This document shows positions 26,495-35,345 of a DNA stretch of 64,000 nt, piece by piece. Position 1 is the stretch's first letter, and every line of letters begins with the position of its first letter. The DNA lies in the NCBI GenBank assembly GCA_963828075.1, contig CAWHDH010000017.1, forward strand, positions 1,116,001 to 1,180,000, given 5' to 3'. Below the pieces are notes generated by a model, which saw nothing but the letters and a program-made list of their open reading frames with translations, made no database searches and was not told the origin of the DNA. Origin of the DNA: JACCYI01 sp963828075. Its GTDB lineage: Bacteria; Actinomycetota; Thermoleophilia; Solirubrobacterales; Solirubrobacteraceae. The translations under genes were made by a program, and so were the position numbers.

Positions 26495-27376
26495 CTAGAC
26501 GCGGCGCAGGTCCTCCGGAAGGATCGCGTCCGCGGTGATCTCCGCCTCCCCGCGGAGCACGGCGCGGACCCGCAGGTAGTCGGCCGCGTCGGCGACGTCG
26601 TGGACGCGGAAGATGTGCGCCCCGGCGTCGACACCCCAGCCGAGCGCCGCGAGCGTGCCGGCCAGCCGCTCGCGCGGTCCGCGGCCGGTGATGGCGCCGA
26701 CGAAGTCCTTGCGCGAGATCGCCAGCAGCACCGGGCGCCCGAAGGCGTGGACGCGGTCCAGCCCGCGCAGCGCGGCGACCGTCTGGGCCGGCGTCTTGGC
26801 GAAGTCCGGCCCGGGGTCCAGCACGATCTGCTCCTCCCCCACCCCCCGGCCGTGGGCGAGCGCGATGCGCTCGGCCAGGAACGCGGCGACGTCGCCCACC
26901 ACGTCGCCGTCGTAGAGCGCCGGGTCGAGGAGCTTGCGCTTGGGCTCGACGCGAGTGTGCATGATCACGAGCGCCGCGCCGCTGCGCGCGCAGACGTCGG
27001 CGAGCGCCGGGTCGCGCAGGCCCGACACGTCGTTGACCATGCACGCGCCGGCGGCCACCGCCGCGGCGGCGACCTCCGGCTTGTAGGTGTCGACCGACAC
27101 GGGGACGCCGACCTCGGCGACCACCCGCTCGATCAGCGGAAGCACCCGCTCGATCTCCTCCGGCGCCGGGATCGGCGGCCGGGTGGTGATCCCGGACTCG
27201 CCGCCGATGTCGATGATCGCCGCCCCCGCCGCCGCCAGCTGCGCCGCGCGCGCGACCCGCCCGTCGAGGTCGCGCAGCTCGCCCGCGTCGGAGAACGAGT
27301 CGGGCGTCGCGTTGACGATCCCCATGAGCAGGGGCGTGCTGACGTCCAGCTCGCGCCCCGCGGCGCGCAGGATCAC
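26495..27376 (-). CDS. folP: Dihydropteroate synthase
   Basis: Condenses 6-hydroxymethyl-dihydropterin pyrophosphate with p-aminobenzoate in folate synthesis; the sulfonamide target. 293 aa with the signature motifs GIVNATPDSFSDAG near the N-terminus, IIDIGGES, SVDTYKPEVAAAA, MVNDVSGLRDP, DPGPDFAKT and AISRKDFVGAI. The GTG start overlaps the stop of the upstream exported-protein gene (GTGA). It precedes the rho-like gene by 110 bp. No other folate gene is in the window. Confidence 0.95.
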   Translation of the reverse strand: MILRAAGRELDVSTPLLMGIVNATPDSFSDAGELRDLDGRVARAAQLAAAGAAIIDIGGESGITTRPPIPAPEEIERVLPLIERVVAEVGVPVSVDTYKPEVAAAAVAAGACMVNDVSGLRDPALADVCARSGAALVIMHTRVEPKRKLLDPALYDGDVVGDVAAFLAERIALAHGRGVGEEQIVLDPGPDFAKTPAQTVAALRGLDRVHAFGRPVLLAISRKDFVGAITGRGPRERLAGTLAALGWGVDAGAHIFRVHDVADAADYLRVRAVLRGEAEITADAILPEDLRRV

Positions 27377-29229
27377 TTCTTGATCCGCAGCCGCATCGTC
27401 TCGCGGGTGACGTTCTTGGCGCGGTCGCTGACGCGGACGCGGAGGGTGAACGTGCGGTTGCGGGCGTAGCGGTGTGAGGTGGTGCGCAGCTCGCTGGTCG
27501 GAGAGCCGTCGCCGTAGTCCACGGTGACCGCCCTGACCCCGGAGCCGTTCGGGTCCGTCGGCGTGACGATCACCTTGAGCGTCCGCCTGCGCTTGCGCGT
27601 GCCGGTGACGCGGATCTTGACCGCGGGCGGCGTCGTGTCGATGCGCAGCGCGCGGTCCTTGCTGCGTGTCGTCTGCCCGCGGCGGTCGATGGCCAGCACG
27701 TTCCAGCGGTGCGGCCCGTCCGGCAGCGGGGCGCCGAGGATGTGCTCGCGGCGCTCGGTGGTGCCGACCTCGACACCGTCGACGAACACCTTGTACTGCG
27801 GCGTGCCCCACAGCTCGGTGGGCGGCGACCACGCCAGCCGCGGCTGGCGGCGGCGCTGCCAGCGAGTCGTGCTCTGGCCGACGGGGACGGCGGGAGACTT
27901 GTCGTGGACGGCGACGACCACGCGGCGCGCCTCGGCCGTTCCCTGCACGAAGGCGGCGGCGAAGTCGCCGTTGCGGTCGGTGGCGATCTCCGGCCCGCCG
28001 ACCACGGGCCCGAAGTCGGGCACCGACAGCGTCGTCTCGGGCTCCCACGGCAGCTCGTCGGGCCGGAAGCGGGCCTGGATGGTCGCCGCCGCGGTCCCCT
28101 GCTGCGCGCGCCAGGCGATGGCGGTCTGCCGGCGCTCGGACACCGCGACGACCGGCGCCGGCGCCTCGGTGCTGCCGGCCGTGTCGATCCGCGACGAGGT
28201 GGTGAAGGCGTCGGTCTTCTCGAGCGACGTGGTGTAGATGGCTCCGCCGGGCCCCGCCACCACCGACGCACCGATGCCGCGGCCGTTCATCTCGAACCGC
28301 GGGGCGTAGGACGTCTGGCCGGCGTCGAGGATGGCCGGGGCTTCGAACAGCGAGCCGACCAGGCGCCGGGCGACGGTGCGCGAGCCGCCGCCGAAGTCCT
28401 GGCGGAAGGCGACCCAGGCGAAGGAGCCGTCGTCCTCGATGTCGATGTCGGGCGAGTCGGCCGCGCCGCCACCAACGCCGCCGAGGTCCGCGAGCGAGAT
28501 CTCCTGCGGGGCCGACGAGGGGGTCAGGCCGGTGATGCGGCGGCCGTAGACGCGCCGCCGGCCGTCCGTGTGGTTCTCCGCCCAGGTCGCCACGGCGTTG
28601 CCCTCGGCGGACACCGCGATGCGCGGGCGGCCGGAGCCGTCGCCGGCCGCTTGGCCGAGGTCGACGTCGAGCGGGGGGATGCCCTCCCACGTCGAGTCCT
28701 GCAGCCGCACGGCGCGGACGTCGCCGGCGGCCGCGGCGACGAAGTACGCGGTGCCGTTGATCCCGAGGTCCGAGTGCGGATCGGTGACCGGACTGGCCAC
28801 GGAGCCGTCGACGAGCGACGCCGGCGGCGACAGCGGCGACAACTGGCCGCCGCCGGCCGCGAAGGTGCCGTAGAGCTTGCCGCCCGAGACGAAGCCGATG
28901 GCCAGCCGGCGGCCGTCGCCGGCGGCGATCGTCACGGCGGTCACCGGCTCGCCGAGACCGGCGTCGACGCGCTCCGGGGGGCGCCAGGCGCCGTCGATGA
29001 TCCGCGACAGGTACGCGTGGGCGATGCCCGCCTCGCGCTTGAGGTAGACGACGCCGCCGGTGCCGTCGCGCGCGAGGTCGACGTCCCCCACCGACACGAT
29101 CTCCGGGTTCGGGCCGTCGATGGACTCGCCCGGGAACCATGCGGCATCGGCGGCGGGGGCGAGCAGGACGGGCGCGAGCCCCGCCAGCGCGCTGAGCGCG
29201 GCGGCGAGGGCGGGACGGCGGATCGGCAT
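27373..29229 (-). CDS. Exported propeller-like protein with C-terminal Ig-like domain
   Basis: 618 aa with a cleavable signal peptide (ALSALAGLAPVLLAPAADAA). The body (about residues 30-430) has recurring strands of the form GNAVATWAENHTDGRRRVY and GDFAAAFVQGTAEARRVVV, as in beta-propeller proteins without an assigned enzyme activity. The C-terminal 180 residues resemble fibronectin/PKD-like domains (VTVDYGDGSP). Function unknown; probably cell-surface. Translationally coupled to folP by a 4-bp overlap, which looks accidental in function. Confidence 0.72.
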   Translation of the reverse strand: MPIRRPALAAALSALAGLAPVLLAPAADAAWFPGESIDGPNPEIVSVGDVDLARDGTGGVVYLKREAGIAHAYLSRIIDGAWRPPERVDAGLGEPVTAVTIAAGDGRRLAIGFVSGGKLYGTFAAGGGQLSPLSPPASLVDGSVASPVTDPHSDLGINGTAYFVAAAAGDVRAVRLQDSTWEGIPPLDVDLGQAAGDGSGRPRIAVSAEGNAVATWAENHTDGRRRVYGRRITGLTPSSAPQEISLADLGGVGGGAADSPDIDIEDDGSFAWVAFRQDFGGGSRTVARRLVGSLFEAPAILDAGQTSYAPRFEMNGRGIGASVVAGPGGAIYTTSLEKTDAFTTSSRIDTAGSTEAPAPVVAVSERRQTAIAWRAQQGTAAATIQARFRPDELPWEPETTLSVPDFGPVVGGPEIATDRNGDFAAAFVQGTAEARRVVVAVHDKSPAVPVGQSTTRWQRRRQPRLAWSPPTELWGTPQYKVFVDGVEVGTTERREHILGAPLPDGPHRWNVLAIDRRGQTTRSKDRALRIDTTPPAVKIRVTGTRKRRRTLKVIVTPTDPNGSGVRAVTVDYGDGSPTSELRTTSHRYARNRTFTLRVRVSDRAKNVTRETMRLRIKK

Positions 29230-29384
29230 GGGTCGGTGTGGCTCCGGGCTCTCGAGAGGGGGTCAGGCGAAACGCTGCAACCGGCGGGGCCCCGGAAAGT
29301 TACGCCGCGACGCCGACGGCACCGCGGGTTCTGACCGAATCGCGTTAGGTCTGCCTTTCGTAAGCTCTTGCTAACCTATGTCGC

Positions 29385-29717
29385 GTGCAGCCCGCCTTCG
29401 ATGCCATAGCCGACCCTCGCCGTCGCGAGATCCTGCGGCTGGTGCGCACCGCGGAGCTCCCGGCCGGAGCGATCGCCGCGCACTTCGCGGACGTCACGAG
29501 GCCGGCGATCTCGCAGCACCTCCGGACGCTGCGGGAGGCCGGGCTGATCGAGGAGCGGCGCGAGGGCACGCGCCGCCTGTACCGCGCCCGCGCACAGGGC
29601 CTCGTCGGCGTGCATGATTTCCTGGCGCAGTTCTGGGACGAACGGCTCGGCGTGCTGCGACTCGAGGCCGAGCGCGAGGAGCGGAGGAAACAGGATGACC
29701 AAGGCACTCGGAACTGA
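29385..29717 (+). CDS. ArsR-family transcriptional regulator
   Basis: 110-aa winged-helix repressor. DPRRREILRLVRTAELPAGA and the recognition helix TRPAISQHLRTLREAGLIEE are typical of the SmtB/ArsR fold; no metal-binding CxC is present. The GTG start lies 156 bp from the divergent exported-protein gene. It overlaps the next gene by 23 bp; ArsR plus SRPBCC pairs of this kind are common in Actinobacteria. A short inverted repeat (GTTAG at 29344-29348, CTAAC at 29371-29375) lies just upstream and might be its operator. Confidence 0.88.
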   Translation: MQPAFDAIADPRRREILRLVRTAELPAGAIAAHFADVTRPAISQHLRTLREAGLIEERREGTRRLYRARAQGLVGVHDFLAQFWDERLGVLRLEAEREERRKQDDQGTRN

Positions 29718-30132
29718 TCCCGTCGTGCGGGAGATCTGGATCGCCGCGAGACCCGAGACGGTCTTCGCCTTCTTCGTCGAGCCCGACAAGCTCACGCGGT
29801 GGCTGTGCGACGAGGCCACCGTCAATCCCCGCCCCGGCGGCGTCAACCACCAGACGCACCCCGGAGACGACAACAACCCGGACGGGCCGTACTACATGCG
29901 CGGAGAGTTCGTGGAGGTCTCGCCTCCCGTCCGCGTGGTGTTCACCTGGGGCTTCGCGAACCCCTCCGTCGGCGTGCCCCCTGGGTCCACGGCGGTCGAG
30001 GTCACGCTCGAGCCCGAGGACGACGGCACCCGCGTGCGCCTCGTGCATCGGAACCTGCCGGTGCCCCACCGCGACGGCCACGGTGCAGGCTGGAACCGGA
30101 TGTTGCGCCTCCTCGCCGCGGCCGCGAGTTGA
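29695..30132 (+). CDS. SRPBCC (AHSA1-like) domain protein
   Basis: 145 aa. START/Bet v1-like hydrophobic-cavity fold of the Aha1 C-terminal type: REIWIAARPETVFAFFVEP at the N-terminus, the strand pair YYMRGEFVEVSPPVRVVFTW, and the C-terminal helix GWNRMLRLLA. Ligand unknown. The ATG at 29695 is inside the ArsR gene; the pair forms a probable small operon under ArsR control. Confidence 0.82.
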   Translation: MTKALGTDPVVREIWIAARPETVFAFFVEPDKLTRWLCDEATVNPRPGGVNHQTHPGDDNNPDGPYYMRGEFVEVSPPVRVVFTWGFANPSVGVPPGSTAVEVTLEPEDDGTRVRLVHRNLPVPHRDGHGAGWNRMLRLLAAAAS

Positions 30133-30155
30133 GCACCCACGAAGGAGGAGAGGCA

Positions 30156-30617
30156 ATGGAGGCCATCCGGCACGAGGTCTGGATCAACGCGGACTCCCAG
30201 GCGGTGTTCGAGGCGATCAGCAGCCGCGAGGGCCTCGACTCCTGGTGGGGCAAGGCCCTGAGCGCCGAGCCGGGGGTCGGGTGCGTGATCGAGTTCGACC
30301 ACGGGCTCGGGGATCCGCTGAGGATGCGCATCACCGACCTGGACCCCGGCGCGAGGCTGACCTGGAGATGCGTCTCGGACTTCAGCGACCCGGGGAACCC
30401 CGCCTCCGAGTGGCTGGGCCACCGCCTCGGGTTCGACCTAAAGAGCGCCGCGGACGACCCCGCCCTGGCCTGGATGGGGCCCAGGCTGGGCGTCGACGGG
30501 GGCACCATCCTCAGGTTCAGCCACACCGGGTGGACGCCGGAGTCGAGGTGGTTCGCGTTCTCCAACACCGCCTGGGGCGTCACGCTGGAGGGCCTCGCCA
30601 GCCGGTTCGCCGACTAA
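30156..30617 (+). CDS. SRPBCC domain protein
   Basis: 153 aa, second SRPBCC protein of the operon. The ATG at 30156 has a good ribosome site (AAGGAGGAG). Its N-terminus (EVWINADSQAVFEAISSREG) parallels that of the preceding gene, so the two are probably distant paralogues. C-terminal helix SRWFAFSNTAWGVTLEGLA. Stop codon abuts the end of the convergent nitroreductase gene. Confidence 0.8.
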   Translation: MEAIRHEVWINADSQAVFEAISSREGLDSWWGKALSAEPGVGCVIEFDHGLGDPLRMRITDLDPGARLTWRCVSDFSDPGNPASEWLGHRLGFDLKSAADDPALAWMGPRLGVDGGTILRFSHTGWTPESRWFAFSNTAWGVTLEGLASRFAD

Positions 30618-31130
30618 CTACTCGAGGTAGGTGCGGAAGTCCTCGATCGGGGCGCGCTCGGGTGCCGCCTTCTCAGGACCGCGCGCCTCGCCGAGGTGGA
30701 TGAGGCCGAGGAGGCGCTCGCCTTCCTCGAACCCGCAGGCCGCGCGCCCGGCCGGCGTGTGCAGCACCCCCGGCGTGCGCCAGTAGCCGCCGAGACCGCG
30801 GGCATGGGCGCCGAGCAGCACGATGAACACGGCCGCCGCGCCGGCGGCGAAGTCCTCCTCGTCGGTGACCGGATCGCCGCACTGCACGACGCTCGCGGCG
30901 ATCAGGGTCGGGGCGCGGTCGAGCTTCGCGGCGCTCTCCGGCCCGGCGGCCTCCTTGAGCGCCGCGAGCGCGCGGGGGCCGAGCACACGGAAGCGCCACG
31001 GGTTGGTCAGATGGTGGTTCGGGGCCCAGCGGGCGAGCTCGAACAGCTCGTCCAGCGTCTCGGGCGGGACGGGCGCCGGTTGGTAGGCCTTGTGTGTGCG
31101 GCGGGTGCGGATGAGCTCGTCGAAGACCAC
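30618..31130 (-). CDS. Nitroreductase-family protein
   Basis: FMN-dependent NAD(P)H oxidoreductase of the nitroreductase fold, about 170 aa. Visible are the FMN-phosphate Arg motif (IRTRRTHKAYQPAPVPPETL), WAPNHHLTNPWRFRVLG, the central ALAALKEA helix and GYWRTPGVLHTPAG. I took the GTG at 31130 (VVFDELIRTRRTHK); a GTG at 31154 is also possible. Divergent from the MOSC gene with about 28 bp between starts. Confidence 0.85.
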   Translation of the reverse strand: MVFDELIRTRRTHKAYQPAPVPPETLDELFELARWAPNHHLTNPWRFRVLGPRALAALKEAAGPESAAKLDRAPTLIAASVVQCGDPVTDEEDFAAGAAAVFIVLLGAHARGLGGYWRTPGVLHTPAGRAACGFEEGERLLGLIHLGEARGPEKAAPERAPIEDFRTYLE

Positions 31131-31158
31131 GTCCGCCCAGAGGCTCAGCCTCACGCCG

Positions 31159-31887
31159 ATGACCCACGCGGGCACCGTCTCCGAGCTCTGGCGCTTCCCG
31201 GTGAAGTCGATGGTCGGCGAGCGCGTCGACGCCCTGCAGGTCGACTGGCGGGGTGCCGGCGGCGACCGCACCCACGCGCTGCACTCGGATCGCAAGGGCG
31301 AGCTGCGACAGCTGACGATCCGCGAGGCACCGCGGATGCTCCGCTGGCATGCGAGCTACGGCGGCGCCGACGTCAGCCCGCACAAGCCTCCGCCCGCCAC
31401 GCTGACGGCGCCCGACGGTCGCGCCTACACCTGGGGCGAGGACGGCCTCGGTGGCGCGCTCGAGCACGACCTCGGCCGCCCGGTGACCTTGGTCCGCGAC
31501 CTCGACGGGCAGCAGGATCTCGAAGGCTCGCTCCTGCTCACCACCGAGGCGTCGCGCCGGGCGCTCGAGGCGGAGCTCGCCGCGCCGGTGGACAGCCGCC
31601 GCTTCCGCCCCAACCTGCACCTGGACCTCGACGCTCCGGCGTGGGCGGAGCTCGGGTGGGAAGGGCTGGGTGTCGAACTCGAGGGCGGCGTCGTGCTGCG
31701 CCTGCTGCACCCGTGCGAGCGCTGCGTGATCCCGACCCGCTGGCCGGCCGCCGACGGCTCGGTGGGCCGCTGGCCGGGGCTGCTCAAGCACCTGGCCCGG
31801 GAGCACGAGACCTCGTTCGGGATCAACGCGCGGGTGGAGGTGCCGGGTGTGGTGCGGGCCGGGGAGCGGCTCGTCGTGCGTCGCTGA
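31159..31887 (+). CDS. MOSC-domain protein
   Basis: 242 aa. An N-terminal MOSC_N barrel (SELWRFPVKSMVGERVDAL) is followed by a MOSC domain with the conserved Cys that contacts molybdenum cofactor or sulfur (HPCERCVIPTRWP). Members act in molybdenum-cofactor-linked sulfur transfer or, like YcbX, in reduction of N-hydroxylated compounds. Divergent from the nitroreductase gene, so the two could share a promoter region and a detoxification role (inference). Confidence 0.85.
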   Translation: MTHAGTVSELWRFPVKSMVGERVDALQVDWRGAGGDRTHALHSDRKGELRQLTIREAPRMLRWHASYGGADVSPHKPPPATLTAPDGRAYTWGEDGLGGALEHDLGRPVTLVRDLDGQQDLEGSLLLTTEASRRALEAELAAPVDSRRFRPNLHLDLDAPAWAELGWEGLGVELEGGVVLRLLHPCERCVIPTRWPAADGSVGRWPGLLKHLAREHETSFGINARVEVPGVVRAGERLVVRR

Positions 31888-31946
31888 GGGCTCGAGAACG
31901 GCGTCGGGTGAGGAGGGTGGCAGGGGTCGAGGCGGGCGGCAAGGAC

Positions 31947-32054
31947 GTCAACCACCCCCTTGGCCCCCTCGAGGGCACCATGGGGGTGATTCACCCCCAA
32001 ATAGAGGGTGAATCACCCCCTTGCGGGTCCTCGGCGCGCATGGGGGTGGTTGAC
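31947..32054. repeat. Cluster of alternating palindromic units (REP/BIME-like)
   Basis: Two nested perfect inverted repeats: outer arms of 13 bp at 31947-31959 and 32042-32054, inner arms of 15 bp at 31982-31996 and 32006-32020. All four arms are variants of one near-palindromic unit, GGGGGTGATTCACCCC or GGGGGTGGTTGACCCC, in alternating orientation. It lies in the gap between the MOSC gene stop (31887) and the convergent gene ending at 32134; no gene is supported in 31888-32133. Structure suggests an extragenic palindromic element that also can act as a terminator. Confidence 0.7.
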
Positions 32055-32133
32055 CCCACAGGGCTCACCCCACACCCTCGTCCTCAATGCTGGGGTACGC
32101 GTCCCAAACTCAGCACGCGCGATAGGGACCCGC

Positions 32134-32469
32134 CTAGCTCCGCTTCCACCCACCGCCCAGAAACCGCCCGATCCGCCCCGCCCGCACGTTCGCCTTGAAC
32201 TCAGGCGCACCCGGCTCGTAGTCGCCGAGCGCCTCAGCCGCGGCTGCGTCGATGGTCAGCTCGACCCGCCGCTCAAAGATGCGGGAGACCTCCGGCGCGT
32301 CGACCCACACGAACCGCTCGCCGGCGCGCATGACGATGCCGTCGAAGATGTGCTCCTTGAGGTTCTCGATCGCCCGCTCGGCCACACCCAGCTCGACCCC
32401 GTCGGAGGACACGATGGGCGTGCCGGCCGCGAGCATCTTGTAGGAGATGGGATGACCGCCGTCGTCCAT
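32134..32469 (-). CDS. PRC-barrel/DUF2171-like protein, 111 aa
   Basis: Small beta-rich protein. The pattern TPIVSSDGVELGVAERAIEN and HIFDGIVMRAGERFVWVDAP resembles PRC-barrel or DUF2171 domains, which bind charged partners. It starts 19 bp after the pntB stop on the same strand, so it probably shares the transhydrogenase transcript. Function unknown. Confidence 0.6.
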   Translation of the reverse strand: MDDGGHPISYKMLAAGTPIVSSDGVELGVAERAIENLKEHIFDGIVMRAGERFVWVDAPEVSRIFERRVELTIDAAAAEALGDYEPGAPEFKANVRAGRIGRFLGGGWKRS

Positions 32470-32488
32470 CGGCGACGAACTCTACGGA

Positions 32489-33871
32489 TCAGAGGTTGTG
32501 CACTTCGGAGAGCACTTCGCTCACCGAGGCCTTGGCGTCGCCGAACAGCAGCGCGGTCTTCTCGTCGTAGAACAGCGGGTTGTCGATCCCGGCGAACCCC
32601 GCCGACATCGAGCGCTTCAGGACGATGATCGAGCTCGACTTGTCGACGTCGAGGATCGGCATCCCGTAGATCGGGGAGTCCGTGACCGTGCGCGCCGCCG
32701 GGTTCGTCACGTCGTTGGCGCCGATCACGAGCGACACGTCGGTGCGCGCGAACTCCGCGTTGGCCTCCTCCATCTCCTTGAGCTGGTCATACGGGACGTC
32801 GGCCTCCGCCAGCAGCACGTTCATGTGCCCCGGCATCCGCCCCGCGACCGGGTGGATCGCGTAGGAGACCTCGATCCCGCGCTTCTGGAGCTCCGCCGCC
32901 AGGTCGGCGACCGCGCGCTGGGCCTGGGCGACCGCCATGCCATAGCCGGGGACGATGACGACGCGCTGGGCGTAGGACAGCTGGATAGCGACATCCGCCG
33001 CGCTGGTCGAGCGCACCGTGCGGTCCACGTCATCGGCCGCCGCCGCTCCACCCGCCGGCGCCGCGCCGAAGGAGCCGAAGAACACATTGCCGATCGACCG
33101 GTTCATCGCCTCGGCCATCTGCTTGGTCAGGATCGAACCCGACGCACCGACCAACATGCCCGCCACGATCAGCACCACGTTGTCCAGCGCGATCCCGGCC
33201 GCCGCCGCACTCAGGCCGGTGAACGCGTTCAGCGTCGAGATGACGACGGGCATGTCGGCGCCGCCGATCGGCAGAACCGCGAGGACGCCGAGAAGCCCGG
33301 CGGCCAACAAGACGCCGGCGAAGACGAGTTGCGAGTCGGTGCCCGCGGCGATGGCCACGGCGAACCCGGAGGCGACCGCGAGCAGCCCGGCGTTGACGAG
33401 CGACGGGATCCGCGGCCGCGCCTTGGTCAGCTCCTGGAGCTTGACGAACGCGACGTTCGAGCCCCAGAAGGAGATCGAGCCGATGATCGCCGCGAACAGG
33501 ATCGGGATCAGCGCGTCGAGCGGCAACTGGTGGCCCTCCTCGACCGCCTCGCGATACTCGACGAACGAGATCAGCGCAACCGCCCCGCCGCCGACGCCGT
33601 TGAACAGCGCCACCATCTGCGGCATCGCCGTCATCTTCACCGAGCGCGCGCTCGGGATCCCGACCGCGGTGCCGATCGCGAGCCCGACCACGATCAGGCC
33701 CCAGTCACCCACGCCGTCCTGCAACAGCGTCGCGATCACCGCGATGGCCATGCCGACCGCGGCGACCTGGTTGCCCTGCACCGCGGTGCGCGGCCCGCGC
33801 AGCATCCGCAGGCCGATGATGAACATGGCGAAGGCCACGATGTACAGCGCAGTGATGACGTCGCGATCCAC
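32489..33871 (-). CDS. pntB: NAD(P) transhydrogenase subunit beta
   Basis: Membrane and NADP(H)-binding subunit of the proton-translocating transhydrogenase, 460 aa. About nine membrane segments (residues 1-270) precede the dIII NADP domain with VVIVPGYGMAVAQAQ, IHPVAGRMPGHMNVLLAEA and IGANDVTNPAAR. The GTG at 33871 lies 5 bp after the preceding gene's stop. The frame stays open to 35119 but the upstream part is shadow. Confidence 0.95.
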   Translation of the reverse strand: MDRDVITALYIVAFAMFIIGLRMLRGPRTAVQGNQVAAVGMAIAVIATLLQDGVGDWGLIVVGLAIGTAVGIPSARSVKMTAMPQMVALFNGVGGGAVALISFVEYREAVEEGHQLPLDALIPILFAAIIGSISFWGSNVAFVKLQELTKARPRIPSLVNAGLLAVASGFAVAIAAGTDSQLVFAGVLLAAGLLGVLAVLPIGGADMPVVISTLNAFTGLSAAAAGIALDNVVLIVAGMLVGASGSILTKQMAEAMNRSIGNVFFGSFGAAPAGGAAAADDVDRTVRSTSAADVAIQLSYAQRVVIVPGYGMAVAQAQRAVADLAAELQKRGIEVSYAIHPVAGRMPGHMNVLLAEADVPYDQLKEMEEANAEFARTDVSLVIGANDVTNPAARTVTDSPIYGMPILDVDKSSSIIVLKRSMSAGFAGIDNPLFYDEKTALLFGDAKASVSEVLSEVHNL

Positions 33872-33876
33872 CGCGC

Positions 33877-34170
33877 TCAGCCCTTCGGTTCCGGTTTCTT
33901 GCCCTTGAACATGCCGAGCATCCGATCCGTCACCAAGAAGCCGCCGATCACGTTGATCGTCCCGAACGCGATCGCGATCACCAGCAGCACGTCCTCCAGG
34001 AACCCGTCCGCAGGCCCGACGAGGATCAACCCGCCCAACACCACGATGCCGTGGATCGCGTTCGTGCCCGACATCAGCGGCGTGTGCAACGTGTTCGGCA
34101 CCTTCGAGATCACCTCGAACCCGACGAACGCCGCCAGCAACAGGATCGCGAGCTCGGTCAGCAGGTCCAT
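33877..34170 (-). CDS. pntAB: NAD(P) transhydrogenase subunit alpha, membrane part
   Basis: 97 aa, corresponding to the C-terminal membrane segment of E. coli PntA as a separate polypeptide. Three to four hydrophobic helices (LLTELAILLLAAFVGFEVI, SGTNAIHGIVVLGGLILVG, VLLVIAIAFGTINVIGGF). Split-alpha arrangement is usual in Actinobacteria. Lies 3 bp after pntAA. Confidence 0.93.
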   Translation of the reverse strand: MDLLTELAILLLAAFVGFEVISKVPNTLHTPLMSGTNAIHGIVVLGGLILVGPADGFLEDVLLVIAIAFGTINVIGGFLVTDRMLGMFKGKKPEPKG

Positions 34171-34173
34171 GGC

Positions 34174-35298
34174 CTAGGCCTCCGCCGCGCGCTTGGCGCC
34201 CTCGTGGACGATCTCGCCGCCGCGCGTGATGCAGGCGCCGCTGATCACCTCGTCGTCGAAGTTGAGATCCAGCGCACCCTCGTCGCCGGGCGCGAACAGC
34301 TCGATCAGCGACTGGACGTTCCGCGCGTAGAGCTGGGAGGAGTGCTGGGGCATCGTCGACGGCAGGTTGAGCGGCGCGGCGATGATCTGGCCGGTCTCCG
34401 TGCGGATCGTCTCCCCCGGCTGCGTGAGCTCGCAGTTGCCGCCGGCCTCGCCGGCCAGGTCCACGATCACCGAGCCGGGCTTCATCTTGCGGGCCGCGTC
34501 CGCCGTGACCAGGATCGGCGCCGGGCGGCCGGGGATCAGCGCGGTGGTGATCACCACGTCTGACTTCGCGACGGTCGCGGCGAGCAGCTCGCGCTGCTGG
34601 GCCTGTTCCTCCTCGGTCAGCTCGCGGGCATAGCCGCCGGCGGCCTCGGCGTCGGCCGCACCTTCGATCTCGAGGAACTTCGCGCCCAAGGACTGCACCT
34701 GCTCCTTGACCGCGGCGCGGACGTCGAACGCCGTCACCTGCGCACCGAGGCGCTTGGCGGTGGCGATCGCCTGCAGCCCCGCGACACCCGCGCCCAACAC
34801 CAGCACCTGGGCGGGCGGGATCGTGCCCGCGGCGGTCATCAGCATCGGGAAGAACCGGCCCAACTCGTGCGACGCCAGCAGCGCGGCGCGGTAGCCGCCG
34901 ACGTTGGCCTGAGAGGACAGCGCGTCCATCGACTGGGCGCGCGAGATGCGCGGGATCGCCTCCATCGCGAACGCCGTGGTGCCCTGCTGGGCGAGGGCGC
35001 GGACGGTGTCGCCGGCGGTCAGCGGCGCGAGGAAGCCCACGAGCACCGAGTCGGCACCGATGCGCCCGATCTCCTCGAGGCTGGGCCGCGCGACCTTGAC
35101 GACGACCTCGGCGGCCCACGGATCGCCGACCGTGGCGCCCGCGTCGGTGTAGGCGGTGTCGGGCAGATCGGCGCTCAGGCCGGCGCCGGCCTCGAGCACG
35201 ACCTCGTGGCCGGCCGCGGCCAGCTTGCGCACGATGTCGGGGACCAGCGCGACGCGGCGCTCGCCATCGGCCGTCTCTTTAGGGACTCCGATCCTCAC
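34174..35298 (-). CDS. pntAA: NAD(P) transhydrogenase subunit alpha, NAD-binding part
   Basis: 374 aa soluble dI domain related to alanine dehydrogenase. N-terminus RIGVPKETADGERRVALVP; NAD-binding Rossmann motif VLVLGAGVAGLQAIATAKRL; SSQANVGGYRA; mobile loop near the end (ITTALIPGRPAPILVT). It transfers hydride from NADH to NADP+ using the proton-motive force, making NADPH. First gene of the three-gene operon. Confidence 0.95.
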   Translation of the reverse strand: MRIGVPKETADGERRVALVPDIVRKLAAAGHEVVLEAGAGLSADLPDTAYTDAGATVGDPWAAEVVVKVARPSLEEIGRIGADSVLVGFLAPLTAGDTVRALAQQGTTAFAMEAIPRISRAQSMDALSSQANVGGYRAALLASHELGRFFPMLMTAAGTIPPAQVLVLGAGVAGLQAIATAKRLGAQVTAFDVRAAVKEQVQSLGAKFLEIEGAADAEAAGGYARELTEEEQAQQRELLAATVAKSDVVITTALIPGRPAPILVTADAARKMKPGSVIVDLAGEAGGNCELTQPGETIRTETGQIIAAPLNLPSTMPQHSSQLYARNVQSLIELFAPGDEGALDLNFDDEVISGACITRGGEIVHEGAKRAAEA

Positions 35299-35345
35299 GG
35301 GGCGGGGAACCTACCCGATACGGACGTGTGTTCGCGTCACCGCGG

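Noticed and set aside
31425..32000. 191-codon minus-strand frame running into the palindrome cluster
   Set aside because: Antisense to the MOSC gene; its start lies inside the inverted repeats.
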